DNA of 64,000 bases from Aphelocoma coerulescens (GCF_041296385.1 NC_091017.1:15618001-15682000), one strand, 5' to 3'. Positions 51,901-62,998 are shown, counted from the stretch's first letter. The notes: a model not told the origin generated them from the letters alone. A program made the numbers and translations.

Positions 51901-54900
51901 CAACTGCCTTATATCTCTGGTAGGGATGTAATCTTGGAGTAAGAAAAAAATGAAGCAGTTAAATCTGAGTTAAATTATCTTGCAGGTTTCAGTCTTTGCT
52001 GTACAACAGTGATGATTTTCAGGTGACAGCAGTAACTGTTTATGAGGATTAGTGAATAGTTTCCCTTGCCATGGAGTATCTAGTCTGTTTAGAAGATGGT
52101 GGGGTCATGGGTGAGATAGCTCTATATACTTGAGATTTTTAGCTGCCACATTTTCCACAACTAAGTCCGATTTTGTGTCTGAATTGATCAAAAAGTTGTG
52201 GTAATATTATATATATAAAATATATGTTAAAATGTCTATTTCTAGTGTAGTCTCAGTTCTGAAATTAACCTTTCTTTTGGGAGCAAGTGCATCTAGCTCA
52301 GAGCTGAAAAAGACTTCTGAAAAAAGGGACAGGGACAGCTGGAATCTTGGTAGAACCACTGTGGCTACTAATTACTACTTTGGCTGGAAGGAAAGCAACA
52401 TTTTCATTTAATGTATTTTTCTAAAGACATACCCTGGGTGCAGTTGGTGGTTCTGTGATTTTGCAGATATTCCAACAGCATGTCTTTAAACTAAAGTTTC
52501 TGGGGAAGGAATCAGAGAATATTCTGAGTTGGAAGGGAGCCACAAGGATCATCAAGTCCAGCTTTTAAGTCAGTGGCCCATATGTGGACTGAACCCACAA
52601 CCTCGGTGTTACTAGCACCAGGCTCTAACCCATACCTCTCTTTCACTCTAAACAGCTTCTCATATTTCGTTAGTTGAGGGTGTGCAAACCTGTGATTTGG
52701 TACCTGGTAGTGCTTATTCCATTTTTGCTAAAATGGGTTTCTATCTCTGTCCTCCATTGTCTGCATCTGAGCACACCAAATAACATCCAGTCAGGGCCCA
52801 TTATTTAATGCATTAACATTTATCCTAGGGAGATTCAGAATGATTCCCTAAGTGATGGGCAGTCCTGCAACCTGGAAAGTCATACCCTCGTCAGATATGA
52901 GTAAGTGGTTGTGAGGAGAGATGAAACTGTGAAGAAGGGTAGAAAATTGAACAATGAGAAAGCAAAGTAGTACATCACAGAGCTGGAACTTTTTAGCCTT
53001 CTTTCAAATTCAACTTCAAAAGTTTGGTTGTTTGGATTTTTTTAGGATGTATTTAATGTGCTAGTCTGTGTACATCACTGTTTTGTGTACTTTTAGAGTT
53101 CAATTTAGTTGTATCTCTGTTAATTTCAGTCAATTTTTCATTTCATATTTACAACATTTTCTGTATTTATTTGTTTCAATATTTACTATTTAATGCTAAA
53201 TTTCTTTTTACTGTGCTACTAGACTGTTCAGCTAATCCTTCCTACCTCCAGAAACAACACGTTCACTTTTTGTTTATACCCACTCAATGTTGTAGTGATT
53301 TGCTCTATTTTAAAGGTTTTTTTGAAGGGGGCAGGGGAGGAGAGAGGAAGTGTTTTCTATTTGGGGTTTTTTCAACATTCTTTTTAGTTTTTAGGGTTTT
53401 TTTTCTTTGCTTGGTTTTTTTGTGGTTTTTTTTGTTGTTGTTTGGTTCTTTAAGGTTTTTTTAGTTTGTGGGGTTTTTTTGTGGGGGGAGGGGCAATACC
53501 CTCTGATTTCTTTCTTTTCCTCTTAATTTCACAGATTTACTCAAACTGTTTCTCCACTGAAAATGCTTTGAATTTCTTTAGGCATTTATCTAGCAGATCT
53601 GCTGAAAGACCATGATTATCTCATCTTCAAACCATTTTGGGAGATCAAGTTGATGAACATTTATCATCATTGCAGAAAACCACATCAGTCGTTTGTATTT
53701 GGCCTCTGACAATGCCTACCTTTATTCTTCTTCAAATTCCAGTTATCTGCAAACTCTGTTTTTATTGTTCTTTTTTAGTTTATCTCTATCACATCAGCAT
53801 AATTAATTTTATGTTTGTCCTAAATCCACAAAAGTTAGTAAAATTTGTTGAAATGCATCTTGTATTTGGGTGGATTACAGATGATAGTTGAAGGAATCTT
53901 CAACTAAGCTGTCTTTTGGGCTCCTCCCTTGATGAAGTCTGAAGTTTTCCTGATAGTGAGGATGTTTGTCAATAAAATAAGTGCGCTTAGGGGCTGCTTT
54001 CAGACTTTTTTTGGTACATTAACTTTTCTTCTGCTGAGAAGGGACTGTTGGAAATGATTTCACATGATGTGATTACACATCTTGGTTTTTTCATTATATA
54101 TGTATGTTTTCCCTCTTCTGTGGGTGACTTTGCTGTACAAAGTGATTCTGGTTTGTGTTTATTGAAATTGCTCTGAAAGGGAAAAAAGAAGTGTCCTATC
54201 AGCTACTATTTATCAAGAGGCAGTTCTGATCAACAGCTGCTATAACTTACTGCTTTTGGTCAACTTTCCCTTTACTTTTGGTGCTTTCTACCAGATCTTA
54301 TGCAAGGCAAGTGTAGTGCAATATAGAGCCTTTCCAAGAGATCCTAGAAAGCCTGTTTTTTAATCATCTCAGTTAGTGAGGCTAAAAGCTGGCACAGTTG
54401 ACTTGTTTTATCTTTGGATGAGGAGCCCTCCATTTCTGCACACTGCAAAGGCATCAGCCACTTCATATTTGCCACTTGTGATGACAGCCCAACACTGCTC
54501 CTGATGATGGAAGGCAGACTTTGTGCCATCAAGTTTTTATTTGGGTTAATACTTCTCTCTTACTATCTAGGTAGTTGGAATTATTTGTGCTCTGTAACTC
54601 TAGGTGCCTGGCTGTGTCTTCAGGCATTTCCCACAAGCAGTAGCAGAGACTTCTGGAAGGCTCCATTAGAGAAGGGATCCCTGCCTTCAGCTTCACTACC
54701 CACAACACACCCATCCATACCTTTTACTCTGTCTCCCCTCCCACCCTTGGCACATACACAGATTTTTTTTTCAGTAATATTGCTCTCCAGAATAAGCTGT
54801 ACAAAAGTCTGATGACAGTATTGTATGCTGTTGATGGTTCTAAACCATCTAACTAAAAGCTTCTTGCACTGAATTTGCCCTTAGTGCTATTGCTATAGGC

Positions 54901-57900
54901 AATAACATTGCTTGTAGTGCTTGTAGCACTGATTTTTGCTACCCATCTGAATGAGTCTACTCCCATTGCTTGCTACCTGCTGGTTTTCTGAAGTCCGGGA
55001 TTCAATGCACCTCTTGCACTTGAAACAGATTTTGTTGTTTGATTCTACCAAGCCTCTATCTCATATATACTGAATCCATGCTGGAAAATCAGACTCCTGT
55101 GTATTCACCATGTAACCACATCATTGTGGTTATACTCATGTGTACGTGCTTGCACAGTTGTCACAATAGGTATGTTTACATATTCTTTTATAGGTTTTGC
55201 TCTTTGCTTTTTTGCTATTTTTACTAGTTAGCATATCCCACTCCTGTATTGGCTTTCTTCTGCAGCAGAAGTTGAAGGGCTAAGGACATCTGAGTGGGGC
55301 ACATAGAGGATGTTATAGTAAATGATGACTCGGGTGCTTCAAAACCAGGGGAAAGGTGCAAGGAATAAATTAAGACTAGTGCTGATGATAGAAGTTAATC
55401 TTATATGATAGCGCTATCAAATTTGCTCAGAGCAGATGACAAGAGAACGTCTTCCAGCACTTAAAATGCTGTCTGTGTTTTAGGTAATGCTTAATTAAGA
55501 GTGACAGCTTTGAAACTGTTATTTATAGTGTTCAACTGCTATGCCAGGATGCCAGCAGCGTGACAACTTTTTCAGAATTGTGGGCTTAACCCCTGAGTCT
55601 CACTTTCAAAGGTGACTAAACCAGCCCCTGTTCCACAGGTGGCTTTGGAGACTGCCCAAAGGAGGCTGTGCACACTCAGTTTGGTACCAGTCTTGCAAAG
55701 ACAGATTGCCCAGCTCTGTCTGTGGTGAGATAGAAAGAGAACCGGCCTACAAAATCACACCTCATGCTGGGCTGGTGGGGCACTGTCCTTGTAGAAGCAG
55801 TGCATGCTTTAGACATGATTGGCTCTCAAAATTGAGGAAAAATGGCTTTTGTCAGGAATTCTGGCAGTTTGCCTATGCCTTTAGTGTAGGAAATGCAACT
55901 GTGTCACAGCTGTTGTGCTTTCTAAGTTGGCCTGTTCCAACCCAATCACCTGACCAGTGCTTTCGCCGTGGTAGTTTTGGAAGACAGTGCCCACCAGGTA
56001 CTTCAGGTCTGCATGCTGGGAAATGGGTACTTATCCTTGTTTGTGTGAGTTTCATAAATTGCCTTACCTTTTACCTTGGTATCTCAGCCTTTGTTTTATC
56101 TCAGTCTAATGGAGGGAAGTGGTAGGGGCCTCTCCTTGCTTTAGCATCAGAATTGGAAAAGCCAGTGGTTTGTACAGAAGTCTGTTATGGGAATAAGTCT
56201 GCCAGACAAACACATGAGAGAGGAGCCATTGCACAAATGAATCAAATCTGCACAGCTGACAGTGTGGTGCTTCAGAAAATGATCTTCTCAATGTAGTCGA
56301 TGCTACAAGTTTGATGAGTACTTTGCCATATGAAATGTGCTGCCTGTCGAATAAAGTTCTTCCCAGGTGTTTGCTGGGGCATCTTAACAGCAGATGAAGC
56401 AAACAAGCCAATATTAAAATTGGATTTTTCTTCAATTGCAGATTTATTCCTCCATTAGTAATTCCTTTGTAATTTCTTTTTTATGTGATACTATTCACCT
56501 TCCCTCTCTGTCCTAGCTGACACTAAAAGCACAGGAGATGATTGATACATAGTTATTAATGAAAAATGGTTTTAAATTTCTCTTAAAGGTAATGGGCAGA
56601 CATCACAGCTGGCATTATAGACTTCTTACATAAGTGTGTTTTCAGGCAGCAGTGAAATGGGATTGCATTTTCTCTTGATTTATTTATTGAGGCTGATAAC
56701 TTGTTTACTAGGCTGAGTATTTGTCTTTGGCTCTGACTGATACGAAATAGCATCCAGAAGTGGGTCTCAATCATAGGAATTATCCATAAGCTGTTACTAT
56801 TTTCATTCTCAAAAAATGTAGGCTGGGGATGTGGTAATTGCTGATCTTAGCCTTAATGTTGCTTTTTTTCCTGTTTTTTATTTCTTTTATCTTTCAGCAC
56901 CTCTCCTTCCCTACAACCCCTGTTACCCTCCATACTGTTGTTTCAGTGCAGTGCTTTTTTTCAGAAATTTCAGGTGTTTCCACAGAGGCCACTAATTGAT
57001 GGTGACTTCATGTCTTTGGAAAAAGTATATTGTGTTTGATAAAGCAAAAATACTCAAACAAAAGTCACTGCAGGTTACTGAAATCTGTCTGCTGGTCAAA
57101 GAATGTACTTTTTGCAGCCATGCCACAGTAAAAGCCAAGTGTGTGTGTAAGACTGGAGTGTGTGTCTGGAAAGTGTAGGCCTAAGCCTAGTCCTTTTTTC
57201 ATGTAGTGCTGCAAAGGTGAATTTATGCTCAGTGCTTGGGGCTGCTGAGAGGATGTGTCCCCTTCTGCAGACTACCAGACTGAGTTCTTACTGCTTTTGT
57301 CTTTTTACTATCCCCTACAGAGGCTGCAAGTCGTGCCATAGTCCAGTTTCTGGAGGTCAATCAAAGTGAAGAAGCAAGTAGAGGTTGGATGCTGCTCACC
57401 ACAATCAATTTACTAGCTTCATCAGGACAGGTTAGTCTGAAACAGCAAAGCTGAAAATAAATTATGGTGTGGAAGAGACAAAAGCAATAATAAAATGAGC
57501 TGCATGAACACTCACAAAAAGATATAACTATATTCTACTTTTCTGTGTTAAGATGCCCTTTCTCTGATACTGCCACAGGACTTCTGCTTTAGCTCCTTGT
57601 GGTTTCAGTTACCTGAAAAAAAAAAGTCATTTTGAGACTTTAATTTATAATGTTCTTTTGAATTATGCATGCAACTTTTATTGCTGCCCAAAGGCTTCTC
57701 TCGCATACTGCTGCTTAGTGCCCCCTGAGATGCATGGCACATGCAGGACCTAAATAGTTCAGATTTTGAACCTTGCACACCTCACTGGAGGAGGGCCACA
57801 GCAGTTGCAAAAAGCAAGGCCAGCAGCAGTGATGAGTGGATGGTAGTGAATCATTCCTGCCTCTGCTTCTGGTGCTGCCCTCCATCAGAGAGCTATCTCT

Positions 57901-60900
57901 AGCAGTGTACTGGGCAGCTGTTTGTTATTTCTGCTCCAATCTGCCTTTGCATTTCAACACATCATCTTATCTCTGTTTTGGTACACCACCAGCCTCCACG
58001 CCAATTTGTCTTCTCTTCCCACTGATGCTTTCAGATTTTCTACTACCTTGCTTCTTAACGGCTGCTTACACCTTCTTGCCAAGTGAGAGCATAAATTGAA
58101 TAGTCCTTCTCCCACTCCCATTTCTACTGCTAAAAAGAATTGGTAGCTGATGAGGGCTTGGCTGAAGGTCTTGTAATTAACTTGTTAACTTCTGTTGGCA
58201 GAGACTGACAGGTTTTGTTTCTGTCCTGTGCAATAAGAGCTCTGAGCTGTGGCTGTGGGATGCTGTTGTCATGTAAATAAATCATCCTATTTTTAGAATT
58301 ACTGTTTGGATAGGCATTCAAGAATAGATGGTGCATCTGTACTGCTGTGTGAACACCTCACCAAAGGTGTGAGAATGAAATGCTGGTTTTTCTATCGCAT
58401 TATTATCGATGTTTTGAATATATAATATGCTGAACTGATATTTTTCACTGTGTTTTCTTCTTCCTCAGAAAACTGTGGACTGCATGACTACAATGTCAGT
58501 GCCTTCCACACTTGTTAAATGTCTGTATCTGTTCTTTGACCTTCCACACGTGCCTGAGGTAGTTGGAGGAGCACAGAATGAACTACCTCTCGCAGAGCGC
58601 CGAGCGCTGCTACAGAAAGTCTTTGTACAGGTAAGAAAGGTAAAATAGGTCATGGAATTTGAAAGAGGAATGTAAATACTTCATGTGAGCAAAGTCTAGA
58701 AACTTTTCACTTGAGCCAGGTGTTACTCTTCGTTGATTCTTCAAAAACTGATGGCTAAGAGAGAGGTGGATTTTCCTGGAAGCCCAATTGAGGTTAAATT
58801 TCCACTCCTCCTGTAGATTTTGTCTTTGAAAAATACCTCCTGTACAGAAATGCATGCAGTTCTTCTGCACAGATACTTAGAAGGAACAACATGTGGACTA
58901 ATTATTGTGTTTTCATCTAACTGGTCCTAGTACTTGGTATCTTTGGCTGCTGCTGATTGAAATAGACATAGTAAAAAACATTAGTATTGATAATAAAGTG
59001 GTGCTCTCAAATGAACTGATTAGAATGGGTGAGGTTTCAGACCTCCCCCTCCAGCTGCAGACAGCCTGCCTCCAGTTTTCTGAGAGGGAGCTTGAGTTTT
59101 TCCTGCACAAGATGCAAAATGGAGATCAGATGTCCTCAAAACATGCAGAAAAGGGAGTGAGATGTAGTAACTTTGCTTCTGTGGCTGCCTTTTGACTTGG
59201 TTATGGTAATTAGGAAATTCAGATCCAGTTAGTTGCCAGTTATTCAGGTAGGTCTGCAGTTTTGCTGTAGCCTTTCCTGACAAACTTAATTTGACCAAGA
59301 TGTTATGGTTGCTGCTCTGCCAACAACCCATCAATAGCATTCTTCCTGCATTAGGAAGGGATACAGCAGTTTGCCTCACAGAGCTTCTCCCCCACTGCAG
59401 AATTTAGACCTGTAAATTAGGCAACTGGCAGATTCTCCAAGAGTGGAATATCCTGGTACCTGTGCAAGTACGCTGTGTCAGCCTAAGAGATTTAAACTCT
59501 GCTTCCAGTCTTCTGGTAAGCATTTTAATCTGAAGTGGGACTTCAAATAACCGTGCGTCGAATAACCTTGTCTTATGTTCAAAGTACTGAAACACACAAA
59601 GGGAAAACAGCATGTTACCTTTTTTAATGTGTTTGCTTAAAGGAAGAATGTTTCACCTTTTACTAAGTCTAGGCAAAATTAGCAAGGATAAAGGTATTCA
59701 TGCTAGTTGTTTATTGACTTCCTATTTCAGATCCTAGTAAAATTGTGCAGTTTTGTGTCCCCGGCGGAAGAATTGGCTCAGAAGGATGATCTCCAGCTTC
59801 TATTCAGTGCAATAACCTCATGGTGCCCTCCCTATAATCTGCCTTGGAGGAAGAGTGCAGGAGAAGTACTAATGACCATATCTCGTCATGGCCTTAGTGT
59901 CAATGTAGTGAAATACATTCATGGTATGTGTCTTTCTTCACTATTATTTATTGGGATATTTTCCTGCTCTTCTTTCATAGTTTTCTTATCTGGGAAATAG
60001 GGATGAAAATAATAGGGAAGCTTCTAGGCTTTTAGTTTGGACATGTGCGTATTTACGTGCAGGTAACATTTCCAAGCACTTGTGTAGTGAGAGAGGTGAT
60101 TTTAGCTGAGTCTGTCTCATTCACATTTCAGTTTAACCTGGGAGGATAGTTTCCTCTCATGTTTTGGTGTAGAGTTCATGACGAGAAAAAGGAAAGGCTT
60201 TCGGTAACTTCCGTAACTCCCTGTATTGAAAAATACTCGCTGTGAAGATGGATTCATCCTTAACAGCCAGCTGTCTTCCTCCCCTGTGGTCCAGCCCAGC
60301 TCCCCCAACCTAAGGATGTTGTTCTTAGGGCCTGGCCCATGGAGGCTCTTTGCTTGGCTGAGAACCACACCTGTGCTGGATGGGTTTGCAGCCCCTATGT
60401 TTTTCCTGTTCTCTCACTGACTGGATTGCTGACACTTCAGCCAGCCTACATTTCTTCTCCCAGGCCCTCATCTTCCCCACCTTTCCATACAGCTTACAGA
60501 TTGCAGGTTTTGTGCATCCTGAAGGCCAAATGAAATTATCTCATGGGCTTAATCCAGACTGCAAGTCACCAGATGAATGAAGCATCCAGAATCATTCCAG
60601 TTTGTCTTTTGTCCATTTATTAAGACAAGTAGATCCTGGCTGTTGCTGGCATGGAAACTGTAGTGTACAGGGACATTTCTGTAGCTGGTTACAGATTTTG
60701 GTAGCTAATAAAAGTAGCAGTTTGCTCATCATCTGTCTTTGCAAGGAGCTGGTGAAGAGGCAGTTACCAAGTTGGTTCACAACCACTTGCAGGTGAAAAC
60801 CAGTGTTGGAGAGGATATTAGCTGCCTGGAAGCAGCTTTGCATACAAATGATTCTTTTTGCATTAATTGAAAACTGGATGGGTGCTTAGGTATGTAGGAC

Positions 60901-62558
60901 TTGAGGTAAGGAATCTGATAAAATATGTTTCTAATATTATATTTAAGGCTTTTAGACTGTGGGACCACATAGGAAGCATTTGTAGTTTTTAAATTGGACT
61001 GACTGTTGGAGTGAACTAGCATCCTTATACATTTTAGCGGTGTACACCTACTGGAAAAAAAGAAACCCACAATTTTGGGTTGCTCACACCCTAAGAAGCA
61101 AGTAGTTACAAGGGTCTGCAGAACCATTTTGATAGTTTATTAAATATATCATCCTGCTCCCATATACTTCACAGAAAGTTTCAGCCTGTGTTTTTTCTTG
61201 TGCTAAGAGTGTGTTTCCAATTCCAGTTAAAAAGATGTGAATATACAGTATCACTTGAAAGCACAGCATAGTCACCAACTGAGTGTTTTCAGATAGGGCT
61301 TTCAAGGTGATAGGCTTCTGGTGAGCTTTTGATGAGTGTAGAAGGTGTATGCATGTATGTGTGAAAATGTTATGAAGTGCAATAAAGAAAATAACTAGAG
61401 TTTTGACTGTCATTTGGCATATTACAGCTGCTACCCTTATTGCTTCTGTATGGCCTTGGTCCACAAAGGAGTGAAACTGGCATATGAAAAGATACTCTAG
61501 GTTCTTTAAAAAGAGAAATGAAGTCTTAAAAAGAAAACCAGTTGGCATTCCTTCTTGCTTTTTGATTGAAAAAGTGAACCTGACTTAAGAGATAGCAATG
61601 TCTGTCTCAAGACTCATCATACATTCAGGAAAAATTTAAGATATTTCATCATAGGCAAAGGAGCATCCTTTCACCATCTCATGCTCTGATTTAATCTCTG
61701 GAAAATTTTGTTATCAGTCTAGCTAGAAAGATTTGTGCTTGTGTTGTGCATGCTGCAAAGATAAAATAGCAAATATTGGAAAGGAGCATCTTTAAAACAG
61801 AGTGCAACTTAAAATCTCACAATAGACTTGAGAAAACTTTTTGTTGCTGACCTAATGAACTGATGGGATGTGAAAATTATGCAGGGCAAGACACGCTGTC
61901 TCTCTTTGATGCCAGCCAATGAAATGCTAACCAGAGTAGGGATAAGATGACATGGTGTAAAGGTTTATATATAGGGTTTTAATAACACTTCAAGTCCGTG
62001 CTTTGTATAACTTTGTGTTTTAAAAGAAGAAAATATGGTTTAGAATTACTTAGAGTTGCCATATTTGTCTTTTTATTCTGTTGAGTTAACTGGTCAGACT
62101 TTTTAGGTAAAAATCAGTATTTATCTACACAGTTTTCTCCTTACAAGAGTAAAGGTTATAAAAGGGAGGAAGGGGTTGGCAAAAAGAGGTTAGGGAGGGA
62201 TCTGATCAAAAGCCACTTGATAGTCCTTCTCATCCTCAAGTGGTATTAAATGTTGGGTGACAAGAGACACTTGAATAAGTTACCTTACTGCTGTGTTTCA
62301 TGTGTTAGTTACACTTCTTGCTGTCATTAATGTCAGTAAAATCCTAAATTTCTTCACTGCAATTTTTTCAGAAAAGGAATGTTTGTCCACGTGTGTCCAG
62401 AACATGCAGCAGTCTGATGACCTTTCTCCCCTAGAAATAGTTGAGATGTTTGCTGGACTTTCTTGTTTTCTCAAAGACTCCAGTGATGTATCCCAAACAT
62501 TGTTGGATGATTTTAGGATATGGCAAGGATACAACTTCCTCTGTGACCTCCTCCTCAG
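42749..62558 (+). CDS. WDFY3: WDFY3 (ALFY) coding region, partial: exons 1-6 of a large gene
   Basis: Joining 42749-42928, 49582-49705, 57321-57430, 58469-58630, 59731-59923 and 62372-62558 gives 956 bases, an uninterrupted frame of 318 codons plus two bases. The product is the N-terminus of WDFY3, a very large (about 3,500 residues) PI3P-binding scaffold. In mammals it links ubiquitinated protein aggregates and p62 to the ATG5-ATG12-ATG16L1 machinery and GABARAP during selective autophagy, and it is needed for brain development. The recognised domains (PH-BEACH, WD40, LIR, FYVE) are all C-terminal and lie outside this window. The part seen here is helical, armadillo-like in character, with no signal peptide or membrane segment. 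Every phase matches across splice sites and there is no frameshift or internal stop, so the gene looks functional. From memory, only a few residues differ from human. The promoter was not identified. Confidence 0.95.
42929..43898 (+). other. WDFY3 intron 1, part before the LTR
   Basis: The donor is gtaagc. If the intron were retained, the frame would run 27 codons to a stop at 43010-43012. No other feature is visible; a T-rich run lies near 43723-43737. The last five bases (43894-43898, atgct) are the left duplication of the LTR. Confidence 0.7.
43899..44461 (+). mobile_element. Solo LTR of an avian ERVL-type endogenous retrovirus
   Basis: The element starts tgtgctggttttggccggga and ends in ggttaaactacaata, with a 5-bp perfect direct repeat atgct on both sides (43894-43898 and 44462-44466). 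Such 5-bp duplications are usual for ERVL-type elements. It contains a TATA box (tataaaa, 44156-44162), followed by 'gtcttcccaagtcactgtta' and a 'tggcgatggctgagcacctg' block, then a T-rich 3' part. It is the same family as the minus-strand LTR at 102-695. No internal retroviral genes adjoin. It lies in sense orientation within WDFY3 intron 1, so its TATA promoter and polyadenylation region could in principle affect the host transcript. Family name is from memory. Confidence 0.92.
46791..46812. repeat. (GT)11 microsatellite
   Basis: Eleven uninterrupted GT units; likely length-polymorphic. Confidence 0.95.
47048..47068. repeat. Homopolymer run of 21 T
   Basis: An uninterrupted T run in intron 1. 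It may be simple sequence or the antisense tail of a degraded retrocopy, but no retrocopy body was recognised upstream or downstream. Confidence 0.9.
49582..49705 (+). CDS. WDFY3: WDFY3 coding exon 2 (residues 61-101 and first base of codon 102)
   Basis: The acceptor is ggtttag ending at 49581 and the donor is gtattg at 49706. The 124-base exon encodes VFGNAPPSTMTEK through RRRASNKST and carries over one base (g) of the next Glu codon, so it ends in phase 1. Residues 71-80 (TEKFSDLLQF) are characteristic of WDFY3. Position 69 is Ser where I remember Asn in human. If the intron were retained, translation would continue in frame to a stop at 49816-49818. Confidence 0.96.
49706..52509 (+). other. 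WDFY3 intron 2, part before the SINE
   Basis: No gene or clear element was recognised. A short (TA)n tract lies at about 52207-52223. Confidence 0.6.
52510..52632 (-). mobile_element. tRNA-Ile-headed SINE with CR1-like tail (TguSINE1-like)
   Basis: On + the element starts with an antisense CR1-type 3' end (aatcagagaatattctgag, then ttggaagggagccacaagg, atcatcaagtccagc). It then continues directly into the reverse complement of a tRNA-Ile: 'cagtggcccatatgtggact', 'gaacccacaacctcggtg', 'ttactagcaccaggctctaa'. Read on the minus strand, the B box is ggttcagtcc (complement of 52586-52595) and the anticodon loop is ctagtaa, i.e. AGT where tRNA-Ile has AAT. Homology stops at about 52632, so the 5' end of the tRNA head (the acceptor stem and most of the D arm, including the A box) is missing or too diverged. 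The composite structure matches the passerine SINE family as I remember it. Confidence 0.82.
52633..57320 (+). other. WDFY3 intron 2, remainder
   Basis: It holds a strongly T/G-biased low-complexity block at about 53318-53500. The 139-codon frame at 55706-56125 (+) has no recognisable similarity. It ends in acceptor 'ttttactatcccctacag'. Confidence 0.6.
53318..53500. repeat. T/G-rich low-complexity block
   Basis: Repeated 'ggtttttt' and 'tttgtggtttt' units with G runs at both ends (gaagggggcagggg and gtggggggagggg). Nearly all C is absent from the + strand at about 53385-53490. Probably a degenerate simple repeat. Confidence 0.7.
57321..57430 (+). CDS. WDFY3: WDFY3 coding exon 3 (rest of residue 102 to 138)
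   Basis: The exon is 110 bases between acceptor tcccctacag and donor gttagt. It starts with the last two bases of the Glu codon split from exon 2 and encodes EAASRAIVQFLEV through INLLASSGQ, ending in phase 0. The SRAIVQFLE and SEEASRGWMLLTTINLL blocks identify WDFY3. Position 114 is Val where I remember Ile in human. It is too short and phase-split to appear as an open frame starting with Met, and was found by reading the frame forward. Confidence 0.96.
57431..58468 (+). other. WDFY3 intron 3
   Basis: 1038 bp with no recognisable element. It ends in acceptor 'tgttttcttcttcctcag'. Confidence 0.75.
58469..58630 (+). CDS. WDFY3: WDFY3 coding exon 4 (residues 139-192)
   Basis: A 162-base exon (54 whole codons) between acceptor ttcctcag and donor gtaaga. 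It encodes KTVDCMTTMSVPSTLVK, then CLYLFFDLPHVPEVVGG, ending LLQKVFVQ. The codons from 58561 on are CpG-containing (ctcgcagagcgccgagcgc) unlike the flanking intron. Position 169 is Val where I remember Ala in human, and 186 is Ala where I remember Gly. Both ends are in phase 0, so skipping this exon would keep the frame. Confidence 0.96.
58631..59730 (+). other. WDFY3 intron 4
   Basis: 1100 bp with no recognisable repeat or gene. Open frames on both strands here show no known domain. It ends in acceptor 'tgacttcctatttcag'. Confidence 0.75.
59731..59923 (+). CDS. WDFY3: WDFY3 coding exon 5 (residues 193-256 and first base of codon 257)
   Basis: A 193-base exon between acceptor cctatttcag and donor gtatgt. 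It encodes ILVKLCSFVSPAEEL, the LQLLFSAITSWCPPYN segment and ISRHGLSVNVVKYIH, and carries one base of the next Glu codon (phase 1). The sequence is WDFY3-specific and, as far as I remember, identical to the mammalian protein over this exon. It lies in the helical N-terminal region; no catalytic motif is expected. Confidence 0.96.
59924..62371 (+). other. WDFY3 intron 5
   Basis: 2448 bp. No repeat family was recognised. The minus-strand frame at 61084-61548 (154 codons) shows no recognisable domain and is probably chance. It ends in acceptor 'cttcactgcaattttttcag'. Confidence 0.7.
62372..62558 (+). CDS. WDFY3: WDFY3 coding exon 6 (rest of residue 257 to 318, two bases of 319)
   Basis: A 187-base exon between acceptor aattttttcag and donor gtaagc at 62559. 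It completes Glu 257 and encodes KECLSTCVQNMQQSDD, PLEIVEMFAGLSCFLK and DDFRIWQGYNFLCDLLL, then leaves 'ag' for the next codon (Arg, phase 2). The open frame that begins upstream at 62293 is partly intronic; its Met is not the start. Without splicing, the frame meets TAA immediately after the donor (62560-62562), so retention of the next intron would truncate the protein at once. Confidence 0.96.
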
Positions 62559-62905
62559 GTAAGCAGAAGTGCTTGAAGAAATACGGTCAGATCACTGAGC
62601 TTTTTTCAAAAAAGTTTTCTTAATAAAGAGTAGATTAATATGTTTAAACAAATAAGTGATTATAGATGATTATGGAATGAAGATATTAGGACCAAAACAT
62701 TGAATTTTATGCTTGTCTCCATTTATGAAACTACATTGTTTAACTTTTTGTTCTTTAGTACTGATTTATTACTAAATGCTTCTTGCTGTGTAAAGAAAAC
62801 TGTTGCTTAAAATAACTGGTACTAAATATTTAGACAGAACCCAGAACATAAAATTTTGGCTGCAACTAGAGATTTTTGAGTTTGGTTGGAGTTTGTTTTG
62901 TCTAA
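62559..62905 (+). other. WDFY3 intron 6, part before the CR1 piece
   Basis: AT-rich with nothing recognisable. Confidence 0.6.
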
Positions 62906-62998
62906 GGAGATGGTTTAGTGGTGGACTTGGCAGTGTTGGGTTAACAGCTGGACTCAATGATCTTAAAGTTCTTTTCCAACTTAAAACAAGACAATAAT
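62906..62998 (+). mobile_element. CR1 LINE 3' end fragment
   Basis: About 90 bp in sense orientation with the highly typical CR1 end: 'atggtttagtggtggactt', 'ggcagtgttgggttaac', 'tggactcaatgatctta' and 'cttttccaactt'. It lacks upstream sequence, so it is a heavily 5'-truncated insertion. It is close in sequence to the end of the outer CR1 at 32400-32560. Confidence 0.88.

Noticed and set aside
55706..56125. 139-codon open frame on + within WDFY3 intron 2
   Set aside because: No similarity recognised and no continuation of the WDFY3 frame; phase and sequence do not fit between exons 2 and 3.
61084..61548. 154-codon open frame on - within WDFY3 intron 5
   Set aside because: No known domain, antisense in an intron, AT-driven composition.
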